A stretch of 64,000 nt of DNA from BP-464 sp963825415 (GCA_963825415.1 CAWGTD010000009.1:1-64000), one strand, 5' to 3'. Counted from the stretch's first letter, positions 17,167 to 26,249 are shown. Made by a program: numbers and translations. The notes: generated by a model from the letters alone, not told the origin.

Positions 17167-19947
17167 ATGCCAGCACCCTTCCGTCACCTCCCGGTCGTCG
17201 CACGCCTGTTCATCCTGGGCGCGCTCGCCGCTGCCGTCGCGGGGGTGGCGCTGACATCGCAGGACGGGCTGCAGCGAGCCGACGTCGCCCTGCTGATCAC
17301 CGCGACGGTCCTGTGCGCGCTGGCGAACGTCTACGAGGTGCTCGCGACGGGCAACTTCTCGTTCCAGCCCAACCTGATCTTCTTCTTCGCCGGGGCCGCG
17401 CTGCTGCCGCCCTGGGCGATCGCCGTAATGGCCATCGCCTCCTACCTGCCCGGCGTGGTGCTGCGCCGGCCGCGCTGGTACATGACGGCCTTCAACGTCG
17501 CCAACTACGCGCTGGCCGGGCTGGTCGTGCACCACATCGTCGGACTCGAAGGTGCGGCGTTTCTCGCGCCGCCCGGCGGCGTCGATGTCGCGCTGCTCTT
17601 CCTGGCCGCCGCCGTGGCGGTCGCCCTGAACCATCTGCTGGTGGCGTTGGCCATCGCGACGAGCCAGGGCCGCTCGCTGACTCGCGTCGTCGCAAGCCTG
17701 TCGGCCACGCTTCCACTGGACCTTGCGCTGGCGATCACGGGCGGCGCGCTGGTCGTGCTGTGGACCGTCTCGCCGCTGCTCACGCTGCTCGCGGTCGGCC
17801 CGATGATCATGGTCTACCAGGCGTTGTGGGTCCCGGCGCTGCGACACAAGTCGCGCACCGATCCCAAGACCGGCCTCTTCCACGCCGACCACTTCCGCGA
17901 GGAACTGGGCGACGCCATCGAGGCCGCCGGCCGCGACGGCGCCACCGTCGGCCTGCTGATGCTCGACCTCGATCGCCTGCGGGCGGTCAACAACCGCTTC
18001 GGGCACCTGGCCGGCGACGAGCTGATCGAGCGCACCGCGCGCCTGCTGGAGCGCGAGGCGCCCGAGGGCGCCGTCGCTGCCCGTTTCGGTGGCGAGGAGT
18101 TCTCGCTGATGCTCCCCGGGGCGACGACGCGTGAGGCCTCCGTGGTCGCCGACCGTGTCCGCACCGCGTTGGAGCACGAGGTCTGGGACTGGGGCGCAGG
18201 CGAGCACTTCATGGCGACCGTCAGCATCGGCGTGGCCGCGTTTCCCGAGCACGCCGACTCACCCGACCAGCTGATCGCGATCGCCGACGCCGCGTTGTAC
18301 GACGCGAAGATCGGTGGGCGCAACCGCGTGCGGCGGCCGATGGCCGGTCAGCTCGAACCGCGGCAGCGTCATGTGGCCATGCCCGGCGTGGCCCTGCCCA
18401 GGGTGGCCGGCCCGCCCGCAGTCTCGCTGCCGCCGGTCGCAGTGCCGGCGCCGGCGGCGGCCGAGACCCCCATGGAGGCGGTCGAGCTCGTGGAGGCCGT
18501 CGTCGCCGCCGAGGAGGCGCCCGTCCTGGGGCCTGAGCGAAATCCACGTCCGCGCGGAGTGGTGGCCCTCACGGTGGTGATGTGCCTGCTCACCGGCGTG
18601 TCGGCGGCGTTCCTGATGGCATCGGGGACGCGGATCGAGACGCCGATCGTGTTCGTGCTGCTGATCGTCGGCTTCATCGTGCTCGACCACGTCCGGATCG
18701 ACCTCTTCGAGCGTGCGCACATCTCGCCCGCCGCTGCCCCGGTGCTGGCGCTGGCGTTCCTGTTCGGTCCCGTGGGGCCGCTGGCGGCCGAGGCGTTCCT
18801 CGCCGCGCTGCGCGCCTCACGCCGCGACGCCGCGCTGAAGTACACCTTCGACTTCGGCTCGCTCGGGCTGGCCGGCGTCGCCGCCGCGGGCGTCTACCTG
18901 GCGCTCGCCCCGCGCAGTGGGCTCGCCATCATGGCCGCGGCCAGCCTGGGCGGGATCGTCTACTACCTGGTCAACGCCGGCACGCTGTGTCTGGTGATGG
19001 CGATGAACGAGGGGACCCGGCTGCGCTCGGTGTGGGCAGAGCGGCTCGCCTGGCTGTGGCCGCAGTACCTGGGCTTCGGGCTGATCGCCGGCGCCTTCGT
19101 CGTCCTCGAGCACGATCACGGCGCGTTCTCGATCCTGTTCTTCGGCGTTCCGCTCGGCCTGCTGTGGATCGCCGAGAAGCAGTACGTGGGCCGCTCACGC
19201 GACAGCGTCGTCGAGCTGCGCAACCACCGCGATGAGCTCGAGGTCACCAACGCGCGCCTGCGTGGGCTGCTGTCCACCAACCAGGACCTGCTGCGCTCGA
19301 TGCAGCGGTCGTACCTCTCGACGATCACCTCGCTGGCGCGGACGATCGAGGCGAAGGATCCCTACACCGGCGGCCACACCGAGCGCGTCGGCGACATCGC
19401 CAGGATGCTCGCGGTCGAGATCGGGATGGACGAGACCGACCTGCGGGCGATCGAGGTGGGCGCCGTCATCCACGACATCGGCAAGATCGGCGTCCCGGAC
19501 GAGATCCTGTTGAAGCCCGGCCGGCTCACGGACGACGAGTTCGACGAGATGCGCCGCCATCCGGAGATCTCCAGCTACATCGTCTCCGAGCTCGACCTTC
19601 CGCCGATCGTCAAGCAGATGGTCCGCAGCCACCACGAGCGCTGGGACGGCGGCGGCTATCCCGACGGACTCTCCGGCGAGGAGATCCCGCTGGCCGCGCG
19701 CATCCTGTCGGTGGCCGACACGCTCGACGCGATGACCTCCGACCGCTCCTACCGGGCGGCGCTGCCGCTCGCGACCGCGATCGAGGAGATCCGCATGAAC
19801 GCCGGCCGGCAGTTCTGCCCGCGCGTGGTCGACGCCTTCATGCGCTGCTTCCAGCGCGACGCGACGTTGGGCGGCAAGTTCGGCGTCGGCGGCCGCCCGC
19901 CGGGTCCGCCGGCCGCGCCCGCGTCCTCGAAGTCCGCCGTCGCCTGA
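17167..19947 (+). CDS. bifunctional c-di-GMP turnover protein: membrane-GGDEF-membrane-HD-GYP
   Basis: 926 residues. N-terminal membrane sensor of about six helices (1-220), then a GGDEF domain with the active motif GGEEF at about 308-312. A Pro/Ala-rich linker (about 385-460) leads to a second membrane sensor (about 465-680), a coiled-coil (RNHRDELEVTNARLRGLL), and an HD-GYP phosphodiesterase. The latter has HTERVGDIARML, HDIGKIGVPD (His769) and HHERWDGGGYPDGLSGEEIP. Both catalytic motifs look intact, so it could make and break c-di-GMP. The two membrane-plus-enzyme halves look like a fusion of two sensor proteins. It is divergent from the LVIVD gene. Confidence 0.92.
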   Translation: MPAPFRHLPVVARLFILGALAAAVAGVALTSQDGLQRADVALLITATVLCALANVYEVLATGNFSFQPNLIFFFAGAALLPPWAIAVMAIASYLPGVVLRRPRWYMTAFNVANYALAGLVVHHIVGLEGAAFLAPPGGVDVALLFLAAAVAVALNHLLVALAIATSQGRSLTRVVASLSATLPLDLALAITGGALVVLWTVSPLLTLLAVGPMIMVYQALWVPALRHKSRTDPKTGLFHADHFREELGDAIEAAGRDGATVGLLMLDLDRLRAVNNRFGHLAGDELIERTARLLEREAPEGAVAARFGGEEFSLMLPGATTREASVVADRVRTALEHEVWDWGAGEHFMATVSIGVAAFPEHADSPDQLIAIADAALYDAKIGGRNRVRRPMAGQLEPRQRHVAMPGVALPRVAGPPAVSLPPVAVPAPAAAETPMEAVELVEAVVAAEEAPVLGPERNPRPRGVVALTVVMCLLTGVSAAFLMASGTRIETPIVFVLLIVGFIVLDHVRIDLFERAHISPAAAPVLALAFLFGPVGPLAAEAFLAALRASRRDAALKYTFDFGSLGLAGVAAAGVYLALAPRSGLAIMAAASLGGIVYYLVNAGTLCLVMAMNEGTRLRSVWAERLAWLWPQYLGFGLIAGAFVVLEHDHGAFSILFFGVPLGLLWIAEKQYVGRSRDSVVELRNHRDELEVTNARLRGLLSTNQDLLRSMQRSYLSTITSLARTIEAKDPYTGGHTERVGDIARMLAVEIGMDETDLRAIEVGAVIHDIGKIGVPDEILLKPGRLTDDEFDEMRRHPEISSYIVSELDLPPIVKQMVRSHHERWDGGGYPDGLSGEEIPLAARILSVADTLDAMTSDRSYRAALPLATAIEEIRMNAGRQFCPRVVDAFMRCFQRDATLGGKFGVGGRPPGPPAAPASSKSAVA

Positions 19948-19957
19948 GCCCCGAGCC

Positions 19958-21602
19958 TCAGGGCTTGCGGATCCGCAACGTGGTGCGGGCCGTGTACTCG
20001 TCGAACGCCGAGACGCGCACCGTGACCACCGTCTTCCAGTCGCCGGCAGCCGGGAGCTGCTGGCCCAGCAGCTCGTAGTGGGCGGGGCCCTTGCGGCGGA
20101 TCGGCAACGTGATCGGCGCGATCCCGGCCTTCGTCGTGCGACATGGTGACCGTGAGCTGGCGGACCCGCGAGATCTGGGCGCCGGTGCGCCGGTCGAAGA
20201 GGTAGACGTGGAACGCGTTGCGGCCGACCTTCGCCGGCTCGACGACCATCTCCACGCGCAGCGGGCCGAGGTCGAGCTCCTTCTGCTGGGGGCCCTCGGC
20301 GATCGCCTTCGGCGGCGCAGAGCGGACCAGGACCGCGGTGGCCGCAAGGATCGCCACCGCGATGACGACTTCAACGCGGATCGCCCGGCGCAGCGCCGGC
20401 CCGCCGCGCTCCCCGCGCGTGGCCACGCGCCGGCGGTTGGCGGCGCCCAGGGCGACGATCACGGTGACGAGGCCGATCTTGACCAGCAGGGCGATGCCGT
20501 AGGTGTGCTCGACGAACGCGCTCAGCGAGCCGAGGTAGAACCACGCCTGGACCGAGCCGGCCAGGACGATCGCGATGATCGCCCAGACCGCGGCGCGCGA
20601 GAACGCGGCGGTGGCGAGCCACGCCGGTTCCTCCGCGGGCCCATCGCGGCGCGGCCAGAACGCCGCCGCGAGCAGGACGAGCCCGCCGAGCCACGCGCCG
20701 GCGGCCAGGACGTGCACGACGTCGGCGGGCACGAGCACGGCTTCAGGCGACTGGGTCGTGGCGTGGCCGCCGTAGGGCAGCGTCGCGACGAGGACCGCCG
20801 CCAGCGCCGCGACCCAGCCCACGTGCTCGCGCCGCCAGGGCCCCGGTGGCCAGACCACGACGACGACGAACAGCCAGGCCACGCTGCGCACCAGCCACGC
20901 GCGACCGCTGTCTCCGTCGAGGCTGTCGGAGAGAACGCCGGAGGCGAAGAGGTGCTCGAGGTGCAGGCCGGCGGCGAGCACCCCCTGGAGGAAGATGCCC
21001 AGCACCGCGGTGACGAGCCCGCCGACCGCCGCGACGCGCAGCAGCCGGTGCGGCCAGCGGCCCGTGCTCGCGCCGGCCGGCCAGACCAGCAGCCGGAACG
21101 CCAGGGCGCCGAGCAGGAGCAGCAGCGCGGCGTACTGGAGGCCCCGGACCGTCCCGTACGCCCCCTCGACGGCCGCGCCAGGCTCCTGGTCGGCCAGCAG
21201 CTCGGCGACGGTCGGCCCGGTGCGCCCGACGCGGACCGGTGCCTTGACCCCGAACGAGATCCCGCCCGAGACCGGATGTCCGTCCGCCGAGATGACGCGA
21301 TAGGTGGCCGTGTAGACACCGCGGCCGAGCGAGCCGGGCAGCGGGACGCCCGCGCTCTGTGGCCGAGGGTGCTCGATCTCGCCGTGGTCGATCCGCCTGC
21401 CGCGCTCGTCGAAGACGCGGATCGCGCCTGGGCCGGCGGCCACCCGTTCGTTGAAGTCGAACACGATCGACCGCGGGCTGCGATCGACGGTCGCGTCGGC
21501 GTGCGGGGTGCTGTGCTGGAGCACGGCGTGCGCGCCGGCCGTCGCCGGTGCCGTCAGGGCACCGGCGACGACCAGGGCGCAGATGGCGACCCGCGCGCGC
21601 AC
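19958..21602 (-). CDS. CopC-CopD fusion, YcnJ-type copper protein (one frameshift)
   Basis: 547 residues in the restored frame. Near 20133 one G in GAAGGCC must be skipped to join TVTMSHDE to AGIAPITLPI. The span of 1645 nt is one base over a multiple of three. Signal peptide, then a CopC domain starting at the copper-ligand His (AHAVLQHSTPHADA, with VISADGHPVSGG). Eight to nine TM helices of CopD follow (VPADVVHVLAAGAWLGGL carries conserved His), and a C-terminal YtkA-like beta domain with KGPAHYELLGQQLP. It is a copper import or tolerance protein of the membrane. It is downstream of ycnI in one operon, with a 10-nt gap. Confidence 0.87.
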
Positions 21603-21612
21603 GTCGCTTGCG

Positions 21613-22344
21613 CTAGGCGCTCCGGGCCCGGCGCGCCGAGGCGAGCCCGGCCCCGCCGGCCAGCAGGCCGAGGCCGCCGAGGATCAGCGCGGCGATGACC
21701 AGCCCGGTCGACGGGCCGTCGTCGTCATCCCCACCGTCGTCGGTCGCGGCCGGGGCCGCCGCCTTCGATGACGAGGACGAGTCGTCGTGGCCGTGGCTCG
21801 CCACCTCCGCCACGCCGGCCGGCACGTCGCTGATCGCCTCCTTGGCATCGAGCACCGCGACCTGCGGAGCCGGCTTGTCGGCGTCGGGCGGGCCGATCCA
21901 GCGCACCACCTCCCCATCGGAGTAGGTCTGCAGCGCCTTGAACGTCAGCGGCGACTCCGCCTTCTCGGGAACGGCCACCGAGAGCGGGAACTCCAGGAAC
22001 TGGCCGGGCGCGATGCCCTCGCCGGTCGCCGTGAAGATGACCCGGTCGGCCTCCTCGGTGTGCTCCTCGCCGAAGACCTCCACCGGCTCGGCGAGCTTGC
22101 GGAACGTGATCTTCGCCTTCCACCCCGGCACCGGGGAGTAGGACACGAAGATGAACCCGGGCGGCAGCTGGACGTCCACCTTGGTGGTGGCCGCCTTGGC
22201 CTCCTCGTTGGGCACCCGGACGTCGAGCACGGTGAAGCCACCGGCCGGAACGGCGTTGGGATGCACGGTCACATGGGCTTGCGCGGGCGCGGCGACCGCG
22301 CACGCCAGGCAGGCGGCCGAGGCCGCCACGAGACGTCGTTTCAT
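21613..22344 (-). CDS. ycnI: YcnI-type copper-binding protein (DUF1775)
   Basis: 243 residues. The signal peptide ends at AQAHVTVHPNAVPAGG; the mature N-terminal His is the copper ligand of the DUF1775 domain. The beta-sandwich runs to about 150 (VPNEEAKAATTKVDVQLPPG, WKAKITF). A low-complexity Ser/Asp linker and a C-terminal TM helix (TGLVIAALILGGLGLLAGG) anchor it outside the membrane. It is first in a two-gene operon with the CopC-CopD fusion, the usual partner. This is a standard member of the family. Confidence 0.92.
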   Translation of the reverse strand: MKRRLVAASAACLACAVAAPAQAHVTVHPNAVPAGGFTVLDVRVPNEEAKAATTKVDVQLPPGFIFVSYSPVPGWKAKITFRKLAEPVEVFGEEHTEEADRVIFTATGEGIAPGQFLEFPLSVAVPEKAESPLTFKALQTYSDGEVVRWIGPPDADKPAPQVAVLDAKEAISDVPAGVAEVASHGHDDSSSSSKAAAPAATDDGGDDDDGPSTGLVIAALILGGLGLLAGGAGLASARRARSA

Positions 22345-22435
22345 TGAACTTCCACTCCTTCGTCAGATTGGTCGGAAGAGGGCACGCGCGCAGCCGGCGC
22401 GAGCCGTCCCGCCGATCGACGAAGACGTACTCGCC

Positions 22436-23038
22436 CTAGGCGCCGGCCGCGTGGAGGGGCGGCCCGCGTGCGGCGAGGCTCAGCGCGAGGACGCTCGCGC
22501 GCGCGTCGAGGCGCCGCGGGGCGCGCAGCGCCAGCGAGCGCGGCGCGCGCGAGGGACGGGGGCGATGCGCGCGGGCGGCCCAGGCGACGACCGCTACGGC
22601 GCCGCGGAAGCCCATCGCGATCAGGGCGCCGGCGACCAGCGCCAGCGGCAGCACGACCCAGGCGCCGTGGCCGAACAGCGCGAAGAGCTCGTGGGCGCCG
22701 CCGCCTCCGAGCAGCGCCTCGCCGGTCTCCTGGATGAAGTAGACGGCCAGCAGAACGGCGCTGGTCATGCCCCAAAGCCGCAGCACGGGCGGGGCGGGCG
22801 TCCGGGGGCGCTGTGCAGCTGCCGGGTCGGTCTGCCGCAGGCGCACCACGAGCGCGGCGAACTCGCCGAGCACGAGCAGGCTGGCGGCCACCAGCAGCGG
22901 GAAGACGAACTGGAGGTAGCCGTGGGTGCCGTCGTCGCCGTGCACCTCGGGGGCCAGCGCGTAGCGACCGGCGTGCACGCCCACGGCGGCGAGGAGGACC
23001 AGCAGTGTCCATCGCAGTCGCCAGGGGCCCGAACGCAT
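22436..23038 (-). CDS. four-helix membrane protein divergent from imuB
   Basis: About 200 residues from the ATG at 23038. There is an upstream in-frame ATG at 23101, but it sits inside the LexA box. TM segments: WTLLVLLAAVGVHAG, YLQFVFPLLVAASLLVLGE, MTSAVLLAVYFIQETGE, WVVLPLALVAGALIAMG, then a basic tail. An ETGE/HE pattern in helix 3 could bind metal, but I do not recognise the family. Because the SOS box at 23095 lies in the shared divergent promoter, this gene may also respond to LexA. Confidence 0.7.
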   Translation of the reverse strand: MRSGPWRLRWTLLVLLAAVGVHAGRYALAPEVHGDDGTHGYLQFVFPLLVAASLLVLGEFAALVVRLRQTDPAAAQRPRTPAPPVLRLWGMTSAVLLAVYFIQETGEALLGGGGAHELFALFGHGAWVVLPLALVAGALIAMGFRGAVAVVAWAARAHRPRPSRAPRSLALRAPRRLDARASVLALSLAARGPPLHAAGA

Positions 23039-23094
23039 GCGGGCGATTGTGGCAGTCGCCCGGACGTGCTCGTTGCAGTGCGCGACTCCCTGTG

Positions 23095-23108
23095 CGAACA
23101 TGTGTTCG
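23095..23108. promoter_or_regulatory. LexA operator (SOS box) of imuB
   Basis: CGAACATGTGTTCG, a perfect CGAAC-N4-GTTCG dyad, ends only 4 nt before the GTG start of imuB. This implies a leaderless or near-leaderless message. Confidence 0.93.
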
Positions 23109-23112
23109 TATC

Positions 23113-24333
23113 GTGATCGTCTGCGTCCTCCTTCCGCGTTTCGAGTTGGCTGTGGCCGCGGGCGACCGGGAGGTGCTGTTGCGTGAGCCCGCCGCGTTGG
23201 CGCCGGAACCGGGCAAGGAGCAGTTCGTCGGCGAGGTCTCGCTCGCCGCGGAGGCTTTCGGGGTGCGCCGTGGGATGCGCCTGGGCGAGGCGCTGGCGCG
23301 CTGTCCGCGCCTGGCGCTCGTTCCCCCGGATCCGATGGGGGTGGCCGACGCGTGGGACACCGCGCTGGAGCGCCTGGAGGGGATCGGCGCCGCCGTCGAG
23401 CCCGCGCGCCCGGGCCTCGCCTGCTTCGACTCTCATGGCCTGCTGCGGCTTCACGCAGGCCGCCTGGAGGGGGTTCTCGCCGCGGCGCGCGCCGCGCTGC
23501 TGCGCCGGGTCTCGGGTGAGCCCGCGCTCGTCCCGCGCCTGGGAGCCGGGCCCACCCGCTTCTGCGCCGTCGCGGCCGCCTCGCGGGCGCGGGCGCGCCG
23601 ACCCGAGCTCGTTGCCGGCCCCGAGGCGCTCGCGGGCGAGCCGGTCGGCCTGCTGGCCCTGCGCCAGGAGACAGCGGCGTTGCCCGAGGCGCTCGAGCGT
23701 CTGGGGATCCTCACGCTGGCCGACCTGGCGGCACTTCCCCGCGCCGCGCTGGCCGACCGTTTCGGTCGCGCCGGGCTGCTCGCCGCCGACCTCGTCGCGG
23801 GGCACGACAGCCCGCTGCGCCCGCGCCGTCCCGGCGAACGACTCGAGGAGATCCTGGAGCTGCCGGAGGCCGCCTCCGGCCAGCAGCTCGAGCGGGCGCT
23901 GGGGATGCTCGTCGACCGTCTGCTTGCCCGGCGCGAGCGGCGGGGCCGAATGCTGCGGTCGGTTGCGCTGTCGGCGCGGCTGGTCGAAGGCGGCACCTGG
24001 CGCGAGCGCGTGGTCTTCCGCGAGGCGCTGGCCGACCCGGGGCGGATGCGCCTCGCCCTGGCGAGCCAGCTCGCCCGCCTGCCCGCACCGGCCGAGACGC
24101 TGCGGCTTGCTGTCGAGCGCTTCGGCCCGCCACACCTCGCCGGGCGGGCGCTGTTCGACGACGACGCCGCTCAGCGCCGCGCGCGGCTGCGCGAGGCGGT
24201 TCGCCAGACGCGTGCCGCCGCGGGGCCCGAGGCGGCCCTGCGGGTGCTCGCCGTCGATCCGGACTCGCGTGTGCCCGAGCGGCGGACGGTGCTGGCACCG
24301 TTCATCGTCGAGCGGGCCGAGGCCGACGAGTGA
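23113..24333 (+). CDS. imuB: ImuB, catalytically dead Y-family polymerase of the mutasome
   Basis: 406 residues from GTG 23113. ImuB bridges DnaE2 and the beta clamp in SOS mutagenesis. The Y-family opening is kept (CVLLPRFELAV), but the first metal-binding Asp expected there is replaced, and FDSHGLLRLHAG lacks the catalytic acidic pair. A fingers region (RRGMRLGEALARCPRL) and helix-hairpin-helix segment (LTLADLAALPRAALADRFG) follow. It is shorter than the usual 500 or so residues, ending soon after the little-finger region. There is no imuA homologue beside it. It is coupled to the next gene by a 4-nt overlap. Confidence 0.9.
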   Translation: MIVCVLLPRFELAVAAGDREVLLREPAALAPEPGKEQFVGEVSLAAEAFGVRRGMRLGEALARCPRLALVPPDPMGVADAWDTALERLEGIGAAVEPARPGLACFDSHGLLRLHAGRLEGVLAAARAALLRRVSGEPALVPRLGAGPTRFCAVAAASRARARRPELVAGPEALAGEPVGLLALRQETAALPEALERLGILTLADLAALPRAALADRFGRAGLLAADLVAGHDSPLRPRRPGERLEEILELPEAASGQQLERALGMLVDRLLARRERRGRMLRSVALSARLVEGGTWRERVVFREALADPGRMRLALASQLARLPAPAETLRLAVERFGPPHLAGRALFDDDAAQRRARLREAVRQTRAAAGPEAALRVLAVDPDSRVPERRTVLAPFIVERAEADE

Positions 24334-24572
24334 CGGGCCCCAAGCGCTTGTCCCGTCCGCGTCACGCGCGCGTACGCGCGCGCGAGGACGGATGTCCGCT
24401 CGCCGTCGACGGTCGCGACGTCGAGGCGGTGCGCGAGTCGTGGCTGATCGAGGATCGCTGGTGGACCGACCGGCCGCTACGGCGGCGCTACTGGGAGATC
24501 GTCACGGCCTGCGGTCGCAACGTCGTGGTCTTCCGCGACCTCGAGACCGGCGGCTGGTTCTCGCAACGCTGA
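24330..24572 (+). CDS. small mutasome-associated protein (DUF6504-like)
   Basis: 80 residues, GTG start overlapping the imuB stop (GTGA). A basic N-terminus (KRLSRPRHARVRARE) precedes a compact domain: VRESWLIEDRWWTDRPLRRR, YWEIVTACGRNVVVFRD, then ETGGWFSQR. It resembles the short DUF6504-type proteins found between imuB and dnaE2 in actinobacteria (from memory, not checked). Translational coupling and the SOS box upstream imply co-production with ImuB. The biochemical role is unknown. Confidence 0.75.
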   Translation: MTGPKRLSRPRHARVRAREDGCPLAVDGRDVEAVRESWLIEDRWWTDRPLRRRYWEIVTACGRNVVVFRDLETGGWFSQR

Positions 24573-24624
24573 CTTGTGACGAACGCCGTGCCCGCCGCAA
24601 CCCCGCGGCCCCGACGCTCGCTGT

Positions 24625-25908
24625 GTGCGGGGGGCGCGCGGACAGGCGTCGGTCGAATACGTCGCGCTTGTCGCTCTGGTCGCGGCGGTGCTCGGCGCCG
24701 CCGCGATCGCCGTCACCGCCACCGGCCTGGGCGAGCGCGTCGTGGAAGCGATGCGCCGGGCGCTCTGTGTGGTCACCGGCGGCGGCTGCGATCCGGGAGT
24801 GACGGCGTGCGTGGTCTCCTCGCGCAACGAGACGAGCTCGACCGATGTCGACGTCGGGATCGTGCGCCTCGGCGGGCACGACGTGCTGTTGCGCGAGGAG
24901 CGCGCCGACGGGACGGTCGCGCTGACGCTCGCGCGCGGCGGGTCGGCCGGTCTACAGGCCGGCGTGGGCGCCGACGCACGGATCGGGTTCGGCTCGCGCG
25001 AGTTCGTGGTCGGAACCGAGCTGCGGGCCGCGGCACTGGCCCGCTCGGGTTCCGGCGAGACGTATGTCGTGCGCGGGCGGCGGGCCGCCGACGACCTCGA
25101 GGCCCGCCTTCGCCAGAGCGTCCTGGCGCGCCCGCCGCGGACGACGATCCCCAACCCGCAGGGCGGCCTGCCCGTGCTGGTGCATCAGATGCCACGGCTG
25201 CCCGCGCCCGAGCAGACCTTCGGCGAGCGCGGGGCGGAGTTCTCGCTCGACGCATCCGCGACTGCGGGCGGCCCCCGCGCAGGCGTGCGCGTGCGCGTGG
25301 GTGACATCGTCGGCCAGCGGGTCGATCGGCGTAGCGGGAGACGCACGGTCTACCTGCGCACGCACGCCACGCTGTCGGCGTCGCTGAAGCTGCTCGCGCC
25401 CGCGCTCCAGGTCGCCGGCGCCGGCGACGAGCACTACGCGGTGACGCTCGATCGCGAGGGCCGGCCGGTGGACCTCGAGGTGCTCGCGGCCACGACGCTG
25501 GCGGCCGGTGTGGTCCTGCCGGCGGCGGCGCGAAGGGCGCTCGGCGCGCTGGCGGTCCCGGCGCCCGACTCGCGGCTGCTCGAGGTCGAGCAGCACCTCG
25601 ACCTCGCCGACCCGGCCAACCTCGCCGCCGCGCGGGACTTCATCGCGCGCGTGCTCTCCTCGCGGCCGGCGCTGGGAAGCGGCGGCGCGGCGGTCGCCGA
25701 GGCGTTGCGGGCGCGGCTCGCGGTCGCGGGCACGCTGCGGGCTCGGTCCTACGCGCTCGGCACCGGCCGCCGCGGGTTCGGCGCGCACCTGGCGGGCGGG
25801 CTGAAGCTGGGAGGCGGCGCGGGGACCACGGTCGACACCGCGCGGCTGCTCGCAGCGGTCGAGCGCGGTGCGGACGGCGAGTGGCAGGCGGACGGTGCGT
25901 GCTCGTAG
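24625..25908 (+). CDS. prepilin-like exported protein inside the mutasome cluster
   Basis: 427 residues, GTG start. The N-terminus RGARGQASVEYVALVALVA is a class III / Flp-type prepilin signal: cleavage after Gly, Glu at +5, then a hydrophobic helix. Residues 40-60 hold a Cys pair (ALCVVTGGGCDPG) and another CVVSS. The remaining 370 residues have no motif I recognise; they are Arg/Ala/Val-rich with beta-like stretches (TVYLRTHATLSASLKLL, HYAVTLDREGRPVDLEVLA). It is far too long for a pilin subunit, so it is more like a TadE/minor-pilin-like anchored protein. It is in the imuB direction, 52 nt after the small gene. Confidence 0.7.
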   Translation: MRGARGQASVEYVALVALVAAVLGAAAIAVTATGLGERVVEAMRRALCVVTGGGCDPGVTACVVSSRNETSSTDVDVGIVRLGGHDVLLREERADGTVALTLARGGSAGLQAGVGADARIGFGSREFVVGTELRAAALARSGSGETYVVRGRRAADDLEARLRQSVLARPPRTTIPNPQGGLPVLVHQMPRLPAPEQTFGERGAEFSLDASATAGGPRAGVRVRVGDIVGQRVDRRSGRRTVYLRTHATLSASLKLLAPALQVAGAGDEHYAVTLDREGRPVDLEVLAATTLAAGVVLPAAARRALGALAVPAPDSRLLEVEQHLDLADPANLAAARDFIARVLSSRPALGSGGAAVAEALRARLAVAGTLRARSYALGTGRRGFGAHLAGGLKLGGGAGTTVDTARLLAAVERGADGEWQADGACS

Positions 25909-25919
25909 CGTGCGCTCGG

Positions 25920-26249
25920 ATGCTGTTCGACCCGCGCGCGCACGAACCGCTGCTCGAAGAGGAGTGGAACCCGGGCGCGGTCGAGGCGGAGATCCGGGCG
26001 ATTGCGCGCGAGGCCGAGGAGGCGTTGCGCGGTGCGGACTGGTGGCCGGTGACAGTCGAGGACGACGACCCTGACGTCTTTTCACGGCGTCTCGTTCGAC
26101 AAGTGGTGAGCCGCATGCGAACATGTGTTCGCATATGGAGTACGTGGAGCTGCACTGCCATTCGGCCTACTCGTTCCTCGACGGCGCGTCGCAGCCCGAG
26201 GAGCTGGTGGCGGCGGCGGTGGAGCGCGGGCACACCACGCTTGCGCTGA
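25920..26249 (+). pseudogene. LanC-like N-terminal fragment overlapping dnaE2
   Basis: The open frame starts MLFDPRAHEPLLEEEWN and goes on AVEAEIRAIAREAEEALRG, ADWWPV. This resembles the conserved opening of actinobacterial LanC-like proteins (typically MLYDPxxHEPL..., then WPxHP). After about 45 residues the likeness ends. The frame runs across the dnaE2 start in another phase and stops at 26249. No catalytic part of a lanthionine cyclase is present. It is best read as a truncated remnant or a short unrelated protein; likeness is by eye only. Confidence 0.4.
26118..26131. promoter_or_regulatory. LexA operator (SOS box) of dnaE2
   Basis: CGAACATGTGTTCG, identical to the imuB box and extended by flanking complementary TG/CA bases. 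It ends 3 nt before the dnaE2 ATG. Confidence 0.93.

Noticed and set aside
22436..23101. Start of the membrane gene at 23101
   Set aside because: That ATG lies inside the LexA operator and adds 21 residues with no leader character; the ATG at 23038 begins a normal basic-then-hydrophobic N-terminus.
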